Source: Chloroflexota bacterium (GTDB lineage: Bacteria; Chloroflexota; UBA6077; CF-72). Taken from it: a stretch of DNA of 64,000 bases. Made by a program: the position numbers and the translations under genes. Shown in pieces: positions 1 to 8,630 of the stretch (position 1 is the first letter of the stretch; each line of letters starts with the position of its first letter). The notes under the pieces were generated by a model. That model was not told where the DNA came from and did not search any database. It was given only the letters and a program-made list of their open reading frames with translations. The stretch spans positions 131,878 to 195,877 of the forward strand of contig JACPOP010000008.1 in assembly GCA_016191465.1 (NCBI GenBank), written 5' to 3'.

Positions 1-1160
1 TTGTAAAAGGGTGCCGGCGTTGCCACGCGGAACGCAGTTCGCGCCGCGATCTCGGCCGCGGCATACGCGGCGTATGCCCGAGACTGCCGGGCAACCTCCC
101 GCAGCCCCTCCGGACCAAGGAGCGACAGGTACGCGCTGACTCCGATGGCCAGCAGCGTCTGGGAGGTGCAGATGTTGGAGGTGGCCTTCTCGCGGCGGAT
201 GTGCTGCTCGCGGGCCTGAAGCGTCAGCACCCAGCCGCGCCGGCCGTCGTGGTCTGTGGTCTGGCCGGCGATGCGGCCGGGCAACTGCCGCAGATGCCGG
301 CTCTTACAGGCCATCAGCCCGGCCCAAGGACCGCCAAACTGGAGCGGTAGCCCCAGCGGCTGCCCTTCCGCCACGGCGATGTCCGCCCCCCAGGCGCCCG
401 GCGTCCGCAGGAGTGCGTAGCAAGTGGGGTCCGCGGTGGCAACCACCAGCAGCGCGCCGGCTTCGCGCGCTGCCGCGGCAACGGGAGCAAGGTCATGCAC
501 ACGCCCGAACGCGTCCGGCTGCATGACTACGACGCACGCCGTGCGTGCGTCGACCAGCCCCGCAACCTGGTCGGCGACCAAGGCGCCTGATGCGCCCAGG
601 GCCACCTCAGACGTGGCGACCTCCACGCCGCGCGCCGCCACGTAGCTCTGGATGACCTCTCGCCACTGCGGGTTCAGCGCTCCAGACAGGACGACCCGTT
701 CGCGGCGGGTGATCCGCTGCGCCATGAGCACGGCCTCGCCCGCGGCCGAAGCGCCGTCGTAGACGCTCGCGTTCGCCGCCTCCATGCCGAGCAGGTCGCA
801 CACCAGCGATTGAAACTCAAACATCGCCTGGAGGGTGCCCTGGCTCACTTCGGGCTGATATGGCGTGTACGCGGTAGCGAGCTGCGGCATCCCCATCACG
901 TGGCTCACCACCGACGGGCTGGCGTGGTTGTACGCGCCCGCGCCAAGGAAGCACGGCCAGTCGCGGACCGTGACGTTCCGCGCCGCAAGGCGCCCGACGT
1001 GGCGCTGGACCTCCACTTCGGAGAGCGCCGGTGGCAGGTCCAGGCGGGGGAACCGCGCATCCGCGGGGACGTCGGCGAACAGGTCTTCGATCGATCCCAC
1101 GCCGATCGTCTGGAGCATGGCCTCACGGTCCAGGTCCGTGAGCTGGGTGAACGTAGGCAT
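1..1160 (-). CDS. gcvPA: Glycine dehydrogenase (decarboxylating) subunit 1, partial (C-terminus off window)
   Basis: Reverse-strand translation MPTFTQLTDLDREAMLQTIGVGSIEDLF...GMPQLATAYTPYQPEVSQGTLQAMFEFQ is typical of GcvPA; lies downstream of gcvH and gcvT on the same strand. Confidence 0.9.
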   Translation of the reverse strand, partial: MPTFTQLTDLDREAMLQTIGVGSIEDLFADVPADARFPRLDLPPALSEVEVQRHVGRLAARNVTVRDWPCFLGAGAYNHASPSVVSHVMGMPQLATAYTPYQPEVSQGTLQAMFEFQSLVCDLLGMEAANASVYDGASAAGEAVLMAQRITRRERVVLSGALNPQWREVIQSYVAARGVEVATSEVALGASGALVADQVAGLVDARTACVVVMQPDAFGRVHDLAPVAAAAREAGALLVVATADPTCYALLRTPGAWGADIAVAEGQPLGLPLQFGGPWAGLMACKSRHLRQLPGRIAGQTTDHDGRRGWVLTLQAREQHIRREKATSNICTSQTLLAIGVSAYLSLLGPEGLREVARQSRAYAAYAAAEIAARTAFRVATPAPFY

Positions 1161-1219
1161 TCGCCGGGAGTCTCGTCTATTGATGCTCTCGGCGAAAAGT
1201 GACGGTTGCGGCGCGGGGC

Positions 1220-1618
1220 CTACTCACCTATCTGGTCGGCGTACTGCTCTGCCGAAAGCAGCCCCTCGGAGGGAGTACCCTCGGCCTTTACGCGGATCAT
1301 CCAGCCGCCCTGGTACGGGTCGTCGTTGACGATCTGCGGCTCGTCAACCAGCGCCGCGTTGACCTCAAGCACTTCCCCGGAAACCGGTGCGTACAGATCT
1401 GATGCTGTTTTCACGGATTCCACGACGCCGAACGGTTGGCCTGCCTCGATCCGGTCCCCTACCTTTGGCAGCTCCACGTACACAATGTCGCCGAGCTGCT
1501 CCTGGGCGAAGCTGGTGATGCCGACGAGGAACGTGTCGTCAGCATCTTCCTGCTTGATCCACTCGTGTTCGGCGGTGTAACGACGGTCAGTCGGGGTGGT
1601 GTGGGCGTCCTGGTCCAT
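1220..1618 (-). CDS. gcvH: Glycine cleavage system H protein
   Basis: MDQDAHTTPTDRRYTAEHEWIK...GDIVYVELPKVGDRIEAGQPFGVVESVKTASDLYAPVSGEV: lipoyl-attachment motif ESVK; internal start chosen inside the longer ORF 1220..2149. Confidence 0.93.
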   Translation of the reverse strand: MDQDAHTTPTDRRYTAEHEWIKQEDADDTFLVGITSFAQEQLGDIVYVELPKVGDRIEAGQPFGVVESVKTASDLYAPVSGEVLEVNAALVDEPQIVNDDPYQGGWMIRVKAEGTPSEGLLSAEQYADQIGE

Positions 1619-1647
1619 GCTTCGTTCGTCTCCGCTTGGGATGGCGC

Positions 1648-2817
1648 TCACCGAGCCGGCGCCGGAATGCGAGCGCGCGGTCTGGCTCGATTGGGCACGA
1701 AGGGTAACGCGCTCACCCGGGCTGGCACCCGACGCCCGCGAACCTGCACCGCGACCTCGGTCCCGTCGCCATCGTCGGACGCTGGGAGGTATCCAAGCGC
1801 AATGCTGCGCCGGAGTGTAGGCGAGAACGTGCCGCTCGTAACGCGGCCGATCTCGGTGCCGTTCGTGGCCACGAGCGGATACTCGGGACGGGGCACGCCA
1901 CCCTCGCCCACCAGCAGGCCGACCAGCGTTCGGGTGGGCCCTTGCACCTTGATTGACCGGAGCGCCTCTCGGCCGACGAATGCTGCCTTGTTGAGGCTCA
2001 CCACCCAGCCGAGTCGTGCTTCGAAGGGATTGGTGGAGCGGTCGATCTCGTGCCCGTACAGCGACATGCCCGCCTCCGTGCGCAGGGTGTCGCGGGCGCC
2101 CAGACCGCACGCCCGCGGCTGCACCGGTGAATCCAGCAGCGCCTCCCACAGGGTCTCGGAGTGCTCCGCGCGCACCATCAGCTCGAACCCGTCCTCGCCG
2201 GTGTAGCCGGTGCGGGCGAGCAGCGTCGGGTAGCCTGCCACGGTGGTCTGCAGGAAGCCGTACCCTGGGAGGGCGTCCAGGTCAGCGCCGCTGGCCAGCG
2301 GCGCCAGCGCCTCCTGAGCCCGCGGGCCCTGGACGCCGATGAGCGCGGTCTCCTGCGTCTGATCGTCTAGCGCGACGCTGAACCCCTTCTCCTGGGCCTG
2401 GTCCCGGAACCACTGGACGTCAACCTCGCGGTTGGAGGCGTTGAACACGAACAGCAGCTCACCGGGGCCAAGCACGTACGCGATCACGTCGTCGACGATG
2501 CCACCATCGGGCGCGCACAGCAGCGCATAGGCGGCTCCGCCCGGCGGCACCCGCGCCAGGTCGCGTGTGGCGCACCACTGTGACAGCGCCAGGGCGTCCG
2601 GGCCGCGGACGTACACCCGGCCCATGTGGGAGAGGTCGAATAGGCCGCACCCCTCGCGTACGGCCGTGTGCTCCGCGAGAATGCCCGTTGGGTACTGGAC
2701 GGGCATCTCCCAGCCCGCGAAGTCGACCAGCCGAGCCCCCAGCCGGCGGTGGGCAGCGGTCAGCGGTGTCTGCAAGAGCGCGCGCTCAGCGGGTTGTCGG
2801 CTCGGCTCAGAAGTCAC
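1648..2817 (-). CDS. gcvT: Aminomethyltransferase (glycine cleavage T protein)
   Basis: TPLTAAHRRLGARLVDFAGWEMPVQYPTGILAEHTAVREGCGLFDLSHMGR...LARTGYTGEDGFELM, classic GcvT motifs. Confidence 0.95.
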   Translation of the reverse strand: MTSEPSRQPAERALLQTPLTAAHRRLGARLVDFAGWEMPVQYPTGILAEHTAVREGCGLFDLSHMGRVYVRGPDALALSQWCATRDLARVPPGGAAYALLCAPDGGIVDDVIAYVLGPGELLFVFNASNREVDVQWFRDQAQEKGFSVALDDQTQETALIGVQGPRAQEALAPLASGADLDALPGYGFLQTTVAGYPTLLARTGYTGEDGFELMVRAEHSETLWEALLDSPVQPRACGLGARDTLRTEAGMSLYGHEIDRSTNPFEARLGWVVSLNKAAFVGREALRSIKVQGPTRTLVGLLVGEGGVPRPEYPLVATNGTEIGRVTSGTFSPTLRRSIALGYLPASDDGDGTEVAVQVRGRRVPARVSALPFVPNRARPRARIPAPAR

Positions 2818-2920
2818 GGCACCAGTATCTCACCCGCGCGGCGGTTCCGGTAGCGGCTCCGCGGATGAGCGGCGGCGGCGGACGGAAGCTTCGCCCCCGG
2901 AAGTCGGCGTTGGCGTTCAT

Positions 2921-2951
2921 GCGACGGGCGGGCCGGTGGCCCGCCCGTCGC
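2921..2951 (-). terminator. Perfect hairpin (14-bp arms, 3-nt loop) between ferredoxin and gcvT
   Basis: gcgacgggcgggcc-ggt-ggcccgcccgtcgc, just downstream of the minus-strand ferredoxin stop. Confidence 0.7.
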
Positions 2952-2976
2952 TATACGTCCAGGCTGGGCCGCCAGG

Positions 2977-3213
2977 TTAGAGTCCGGACATCTCCTTGTT
3001 TTTGGCGGTGTAGCTCTGCCACTCTGCGGGCACCGCGCTCTCGTGAAAGATCGCATTCACGGGGCACTCTGGCTCGCACGCCCCGCACTCGATGCACTCG
3101 TCGGGATTGATGTAGTACATGTCTGGTGCCTCGTAGATGCACGAGACGGGGCACACGTCCACGCAGCTCGCGTTCTTGGTGCCAATGCATGGCTCGGTGA
3201 TGACGTACGTCAC
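2977..3213 (-). CDS. Ferredoxin with two Fe-S cluster motifs
   Basis: [56 protein letters not shown]: CxxCxxCxxxCP-type motifs, FdxA-like. Confidence 0.9.
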   Translation of the reverse strand: MTYVITEPCIGTKNASCVDVCPVSCIYEAPDMYYINPDECIECGACEPECPVNAIFHESAVPAEWQSYTAKNKEMSGL

Positions 3214-3308
3214 GTGGGACAGGGCCTCCGATGCATGAGTAGAGCTATCGTGAGCAAGCCCACGACTTCAGATCTCAGTAACCCTACCCGTCTGCTCCCC
3301 CGCGACGC

Positions 3309-3324
3309 TGTGACCTAGGTCACA
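3309..3324. promoter_or_regulatory. Perfect 16-bp CRP/FNR-type palindrome
   Basis: TGTGACCTAGGTCACA, exact match to TGTGA-N6-TCACA; overlaps the stop of the adjacent Crp/Fnr-family gene and lies about 96 bp upstream of the ferredoxin start. Confidence 0.6.
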
Positions 3325-3973
3325 CCTCGTGGGTCCAGGCGATCCGCTCCAACAGCAAGCGATCCTGCACGTGGACCCGCCCCCGCTCGAGGCGAATCGC
3401 ACCATCCAGCGAGAGCGTCTTGAGGGCCCGGCCCACAACTTCGCGGCGCGAGCCGGCCATAGCGGCTAGGAGCTCCTGCGTGAGCCAGGGCGCGCGTGGA
3501 TTGTCGTCTGCTGCCTGCCCACCCAGGAGGATCTTTGCCACGCGGCTGGTGACGTCGCGAAACGCCAGGTCCTCCACCAGCGCCAGCGCCTCACGCAGAC
3601 GGCGGGCGAAGTCACGTGTGACGGCTAGCGCCACGGCGGAACGCTGCGCGACGATCTGCAGCAGGTCGCGCCGACGCAGCAGGTACAGCGTGCAATCCTC
3701 GATCGCCTGGGCACTGGCCGGGTTCGGTCCCTCGTCGACAGCGGCAACCTCGTTGAACATCTCGCCCGGCCGCACCAGGCGGAGGACCTGTTCTCGGCCG
3801 CGGGGCGACGTCTTGTACAGCTTCACCCGTCCCGACTGCAGGACGTAGAGCACCGACGAGGCGGCGCCCTCCAGGAGCACGACCTGCCCCGCCGGATACG
3901 AGACCTGGCGCATGGCGGCGCCGAGCGCCGCCATGTCATCGTCGGCGAGGTCGCCAAAAAAGGGCGACCGCAT
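3320..3973 (-). CDS. Crp/Fnr family transcriptional regulator
   Basis: MRSPFFGDLADDDMAALGAAMRQVSYPAGQVVLLEGAASSVLYVLQSGRVKLYKTSPRGREQVLRLVRPGEMFNEVA... plus C-terminal HTH (LTQELLAAMAGSRREVVGRALKTL); ORF extends upstream to 4234, start uncertain. Confidence 0.88.
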   Translation of the reverse strand: MRSPFFGDLADDDMAALGAAMRQVSYPAGQVVLLEGAASSVLYVLQSGRVKLYKTSPRGREQVLRLVRPGEMFNEVAAVDEGPNPASAQAIEDCTLYLLRRRDLLQIVAQRSAVALAVTRDFARRLREALALVEDLAFRDVTSRVAKILLGGQAADDNPRAPWLTQELLAAMAGSRREVVGRALKTLSLDGAIRLERGRVHVQDRLLLERIAWTHEV

Positions 3974-4312
3974 GGCCCGCAGATCTGATGCCGCGACCGG
4001 GCGTGGCTTCTCGCGCGCCGCTCGCCGGTCGGTCGGGCGAGTGAGCAGCGAGGAAGGTGCAGCCACGTCTGTCCTGGTCGGAAGGGTCAGAGTATAGGTA
4101 GGCCGGCCGGCCTGCGAGCGCGGCCACACCGAACGGGAGTACCGTGACGCACGAATCTTGCGTATTGACAAAGGCGCCAGTGAGGTCCAGAGAATGGCCG
4201 GAGCCGAGGACCTGCTGCGCACTGGCTCCGCCACCAGAGCCTGGTGGCCGTTCCGAGATCATCCACACTGGCAGCACAGGTAGGGAACGCCTGTCCAGGG
4301 AAGGGCACTGAT

Positions 4313-6064
4313 ATGTCGGTAGATGAAAAGACCGCGGCTGCTACTGGGAACGCGGCCGAGGGCGCCTCCCCCGCGGACCGTCCCTGGCTGAAGTTCTACG
4401 AGCCCGGCGTCCCACACGACGTCGAGATCCCCAACCAGACGCTGCCGGAGCTCCTCGCGGATGCCGCGAAGCGCTGGCCGGAGCGCGTCGCCGTCGGTTT
4501 CCAGGGCGCGTCGCTCACCTATGCGGAGATCGACGCGCTCGCGTGGCGCTTCGCGCATGTTCTGCTCCGCCTGGGTGTCTCTCCTGGCGATCGGGTCGCG
4601 CTCCTGCTCCCGAACTCACCGCAGTTCGTCTTCGCCTATTACGGCGTGATGCGCGCGGGCGCGATCGTGGTGCCCACCAGTCCCTTGTATGTGCAGCGCG
4701 AGATCGAGCACCAGCTCGCAGACGCCGGGGTGAAGGTGGCCCTGGTGCTTTCGGCCCTCTACCCCCGTGTGGCGGAGGCGCGCCGCAACCTGCCGGACCT
4801 CGAGCACGTGATCGTGACCAACATCAAGGAGTACTTCCCTCCGCTCATTAAGGTGTTGTTCACGGTGGCCAAAGAGCGCAAGGACGGGCACAACCAGACG
4901 CTGCCAAAGGACGGGCGGACCCACTGGCTACAACCCCTCCTGCAGGCCGGATCTTCGGCGCCCCTCCCTGCCCGCGGCACCCCCCACGATCTCGCGGTGT
5001 TGCAGTACACGGGTGGGACCACCGGCCTCGCCAAAGCCGCCATGCTCAGCCACCGCAACCTGCTCGCGAACGCCGCGCAGGCGCGGGCATGGTTTACGAA
5101 CGTCACCCGGCCGGACGGCCGCGATACCATCCTGGCCGCGATTCCCCTGTTCCACATTTACGCCATGACCTCGGTGATGAACCTGGCGGTCCTGGGTGGT
5201 GCACGCATGCTGCTCCACCCGAAGTTCGATCTCAAGGCTGTCCTGAAGGCGCTGCACTCGGAACGACCAGATCTGTTTCCCGGAGTGCCGACGATGTACA
5301 TGGCGATCAACAATGCGCCGGGGCTGGCACGCTACAACATCACTTCACTGAAGGCGTGCATCAGCGGAGCCGCGCCGCTACCGCGTGACGTTCAGACGCG
5401 GTTTGAAGCACTGACGGGCGCAAAGCTGGTCGAGGGCTACGGCCTGAGCGAGGCGAGTCCCGTCACCCACTGCACCCCGCTCACGGGACTACGAAAGGTG
5501 GGCAGCATTGGTGTGCCATTCCCCGGAACGGACGCCGCGGTCTTCGACCAGGAGACGGGAACCCGCCGTCTGGGCATCGGAGAGGTCGGCGAGCTCGCGG
5601 TCCGCGGTCCGCAGGTGATGCACGGCTACTGGAATCGGCCCGAAGAAACAGCCGAGGTGCTGCGCGACGGTTGGCTGTTCACCGGCGACCTGGTCACGGT
5701 CGATGCGGATGGCTACTTCAGCATTGTCGACCGGAAGAAAGACGTGATCCTCTCCGGCGGAGTGAACGTCTACCCACGTGACGTGGAAGAGCCCCTGTAT
5801 AGGCACCCGGCGGTGCAGGAGGCTGTCGCGGTTGGGCTCCCCGACGAGTACTGGGGCGAAGCGGTCAAGGTATACATAGTCCTGAAGCCTGGCCACACGG
5901 CCACTGTCGAGGAGATCCAGCGCTATTGCCACGCGCAGATGGCCAGCTACAAGGTGCCGAAGTACGTGGAGTTCCGCGATTCGCTGCCCAAGTCCCTGGT
6001 CGGCAAGTTCCTTCGGCGGATGCTCCTCGAAGAAGAAGCGGCCCGCACGCATACGGGCTCGTAG
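4313..6064 (+). CDS. fadD: Long-chain fatty acid--CoA ligase (AMP-forming)
   Basis: YTGGTTGLAKAAMLSHRN, VEGYGLSEASPVTH, GDLVTVDADGYFSIVDRKKDVILSGGVNVYPRDVEE: ANL superfamily motifs. Confidence 0.9.
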   Translation: MSVDEKTAAATGNAAEGASPADRPWLKFYEPGVPHDVEIPNQTLPELLADAAKRWPERVAVGFQGASLTYAEIDALAWRFAHVLLRLGVSPGDRVALLLPNSPQFVFAYYGVMRAGAIVVPTSPLYVQREIEHQLADAGVKVALVLSALYPRVAEARRNLPDLEHVIVTNIKEYFPPLIKVLFTVAKERKDGHNQTLPKDGRTHWLQPLLQAGSSAPLPARGTPHDLAVLQYTGGTTGLAKAAMLSHRNLLANAAQARAWFTNVTRPDGRDTILAAIPLFHIYAMTSVMNLAVLGGARMLLHPKFDLKAVLKALHSERPDLFPGVPTMYMAINNAPGLARYNITSLKACISGAAPLPRDVQTRFEALTGAKLVEGYGLSEASPVTHCTPLTGLRKVGSIGVPFPGTDAAVFDQETGTRRLGIGEVGELAVRGPQVMHGYWNRPEETAEVLRDGWLFTGDLVTVDADGYFSIVDRKKDVILSGGVNVYPRDVEEPLYRHPAVQEAVAVGLPDEYWGEAVKVYIVLKPGHTATVEEIQRYCHAQMASYKVPKYVEFRDSLPKSLVGKFLRRMLLEEEAARTHTGS

Positions 6065-6149
6065 TCCGTCACGGCAGGTATGCGGGGTTGACTGCTCCTC
6101 GGCAATCCTGCGTTGATAGTGCACGAGCCGACCTCAAGGTGGGCACGGC

Positions 6150-7454
6150 GTGAAGCGCCGCCGGCCACCTCGCGCCGCGCCCATCGGGGAGCCCCAGGAC
6201 GTCCAGTTTGAGGCCGCTGCGTTCGGGGGCGACGCGGTCGGGCATCTAGCGGATGGGCGCGTGGTCTTTGCGCCGCGCCTCCTTCCCGGCGAGCACGCCT
6301 CGGTCAGGGTTGTCGACGACCGGAAGGACTTTGCTCGCGCCGAGCTCGCGCAGCTTCACGTTGCTGCCGCGGGACGCACCGAGCCCCCCTGTCCGTACTT
6401 CACCGGCGGCTGTGGCGGCTGCTCCTGGCAGCACGCGGACTACCCGCTCCAGTTGCAGATCAAGCGCGACGTCGTGGTCGAGCAGCTTCGCCGCATTGGC
6501 CGTTTCGCCGAGGCGGACAACCTGGTCCGCCCGCCCATCGGGATGGTCGATCCGTGGCATTACCGCAACCAGGCGCGCTTTACGGTTGGTCGCCGGTTCG
6601 GCGAGCTGTGCTTCACCCTGAAATCTACGCACCGCCTGCTGCGCATTGACCACTGCTGGATTGTCCACCCCGCCATCAATGCCACGTTGGAGGTGCTGCA
6701 AGGCAAGCTTGCCGGCGTTGAGCGGCACATCCACCAGGTGGGAATCAGGGTCGGCGCCAATACCGGGCAGGTGATCGTGGATCCGGCACTGCCGGAGGTG
6801 CCCGAGGTGGAGAGCGGTCAGACTTACCTGGAGGAGGAGCTCCTGGGTACCCGCTTTCGCCTGCACCCATCGTCGTTCTTCCAGGTCAACACGCGGCGCG
6901 AGCAACGCCCGCTCCCAGACGAGCTCCCACGCGCGCTGCTGCCAATCCCCGAGGATGGTCTGAGCATGGCCGAGCTTCTTGCCCTGGTGGTGCTCGACCG
7001 AGTTGATCCGCGGCGCGACCACCTGGTGGTGGATGCGTACTCTGGCGTGGGCACGTTCGCGCTTCTGATGGCGCCGCTCGTACGGGAGGTGGCAGGTATT
7101 GAGGAGGCTCGGACGGCGGTGCAGGATGCGCAGCACAACGGCGGGCATATGCCGAACGTGCGATTCGTTGCAGGTAAGACGGAGGACGTGCTCGGCACCC
7201 TCGCTTTCTCTCGCCGGCCAGACGCGGTAGTGCTCGATCCGGCGCGGGTTGGCTGCCATCCAGCGGTGCTGGACACCCTGCTCGGAGAAGCGCTCCGCCC
7301 GCCGAAACTCGTCTACGTGTCTTGCGACCCGGCTACCTTGGCGCGCGATCTTCGGATCCTCGTCGACGGTGGGTACGTGCTCCAGGATGTCCAGCCACTG
7401 GACATGTTCCCGCAGACCCACCACATTGAGTGTGTGGCGACGTTAACCCTGTAA
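6150..7454 (+). CDS. RumA/RlmD-type RNA m5U methyltransferase
   Basis: CPYFTGGCGGCSWQHADYPLQLQIKRDVVVEQLRR, DAYSGVGTFALLMAP, VLDPARVGCHPAVL, YVSCDPATLARDL. Confidence 0.9.
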   Translation: MKRRRPPRAAPIGEPQDVQFEAAAFGGDAVGHLADGRVVFAPRLLPGEHASVRVVDDRKDFARAELAQLHVAAAGRTEPPCPYFTGGCGGCSWQHADYPLQLQIKRDVVVEQLRRIGRFAEADNLVRPPIGMVDPWHYRNQARFTVGRRFGELCFTLKSTHRLLRIDHCWIVHPAINATLEVLQGKLAGVERHIHQVGIRVGANTGQVIVDPALPEVPEVESGQTYLEEELLGTRFRLHPSSFFQVNTRREQRPLPDELPRALLPIPEDGLSMAELLALVVLDRVDPRRDHLVVDAYSGVGTFALLMAPLVREVAGIEEARTAVQDAQHNGGHMPNVRFVAGKTEDVLGTLAFSRRPDAVVLDPARVGCHPAVLDTLLGEALRPPKLVYVSCDPATLARDLRILVDGGYVLQDVQPLDMFPQTHHIECVATLTL

Positions 7455-7460
7455 GAGTAA

Positions 7461-7588
7461 CCAGGACCCCTGAAAGCAGCGCCGCCCCGCAGCGTGAGAC
7501 CCCTGGGTGCGCGGGCGTCCCGCCCGCTTCGTCGCCCGCGTGGGACGGGCCAGAGGCCCGCGCACCCAGACGACGTGGCGAACACGCT
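7461..7588 (-). repeat. Dispersed imperfect-palindrome repeat, copy 1
   Basis: Contains ctgggtgcgcgggc...gcccgcgcacccag (perfect 14-bp arms 7503-7516/7556-7569); its reverse complement closely matches 31698-31826. Confidence 0.75.
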
Positions 7589-7883
7589 TGCCTGAACCAA
7601 ATCCTCACGGCCACCCCTGGAAGAATCTAACCCTATGTAACGCGCGCGGGTCTGGGTACCGAGCCACTGCGGGAGGATTCAACCCCTCGCCCTGTTCGGC
7701 GAGCAACGAAGCTGCCCTCCAAGAATTTCAGTACATTCGTACGGGTTGTCCGGTGATCGCCTGGTATTGGTGTTCGACCGCCGGGACGTGTACTCTCCGC
7801 CCGTCGGTTGACCCCCAAAGGCGCGTGCATCAATTGAATGGCATCCACGCGCTTCGGGGTGCTCAGCGTTCATCAGTAAGGGA

Positions 7884-8258
7884 GTGCACCACATGCACCA
7901 AAGATTCGTTCAGCGCCTCCTCGCCTTCGCACTGGTCGGCCTCCTCAGCATCGGGGCCGCCGTGCCCGCGTTTGCCCAGGATCAGCGCGACTTTCAGATT
8001 CTGAACAACAGCTCTGGTCCCATTGTCAACGCGTGGATTGCGCCGAGCGATGCCGCGGATTGGGGCCCCCAGGTCCTCAGCGCGCCGATCGAGCCGGGCG
8101 AAACACGCGGCATCGTGTTCCTGTACCCCGCTCCTGGCGTCTGCAGCTACGACATCCATTTGACCTATGCGGACGAGCGGCCGGACCAGTTGAACGGCCT
8201 CGATATCTGCGCTGTCAACGTGATTACGGTCAACGACAACTCCATCGGCTTCGAGTAG
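7884..8258 (+). CDS. Secreted hypothetical protein
   Basis: Clear signal peptide (LLAFALVGLLSIGAAVPAFAQ) then DFQILNNSSGPIVNAWIAPSDAADWGPQVLSAPIEPGETRGIVFLYPAPGVCSYDIHLTYAD... Confidence 0.75.
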   Translation: MHHMHQRFVQRLLAFALVGLLSIGAAVPAFAQDQRDFQILNNSSGPIVNAWIAPSDAADWGPQVLSAPIEPGETRGIVFLYPAPGVCSYDIHLTYADERPDQLNGLDICAVNVITVNDNSIGFE

Positions 8259-8272
8259 GCGGTCGGCCCAAC

Positions 8273-8316
8273 CCACGGAACAAGGGCGCCGCAGGTGCGG
8301 CGCCCTTGTTCCGTGG
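8273..8316 (+). terminator. Perfect 20-bp-arm hairpin after secreted protein gene
   Basis: ccacggaacaagggcgccgc-aggt-gcggcgcccttgttccgtgg, 15 bp after the stop codon. Confidence 0.75.
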
Positions 8317-8551
8317 CGCCCGCCAGGGCAGGCCGCAGCCCCGGCGATTCCTGATCGACGGCGTCCTCGACGCCATCGATCATCCAGCCGTTTTGGGGGA
8401 TCATTGCTTCGGGCGGCGTCTGAAAGTTCGGCGCCCTTTCGACGAGGCTGTGCAGCGCGGGCTCGATCGCGTCGCGGTTCCAGCCGCGGATGAAGCGCCA
8501 CGGCGTCGGGGCGCGAGAATCACGACGATGCCACGAGAAGTGGGCCACCAC

Positions 8552-8576
8552 CCCGGCGTCTCTGAGAGACGCCGGG
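8552..8576 (-). terminator. Hairpin downstream of the minus-strand FAD oxidoreductase gene
   Basis: cccggcgtctct-g-agagacgccggg (12-bp arms). Confidence 0.6.
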
Positions 8577-8630
8577 CCGCTGTCGAGACGACCTCACCGC
8601 GCGACGCGGCTGACGGGCCCAGCGTCGGAA

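Noticed and set aside
1220-2149. 309-aa ORF apparently extending GcvH upstream
   Set aside because: The upstream 175 aa overlap gcvT in another frame; the real start is the ATG at 1618.
2818-2920. Glycine riboswitch upstream of gcvT
   Set aside because: The region is short and shows only low-complexity GC sequence; no tandem aptamer-like elements could be recognised.
6246-7424. 392-aa minus-strand ORF
   Set aside because: Antisense shadow of the RumA-type methyltransferase; no recognisable motifs.
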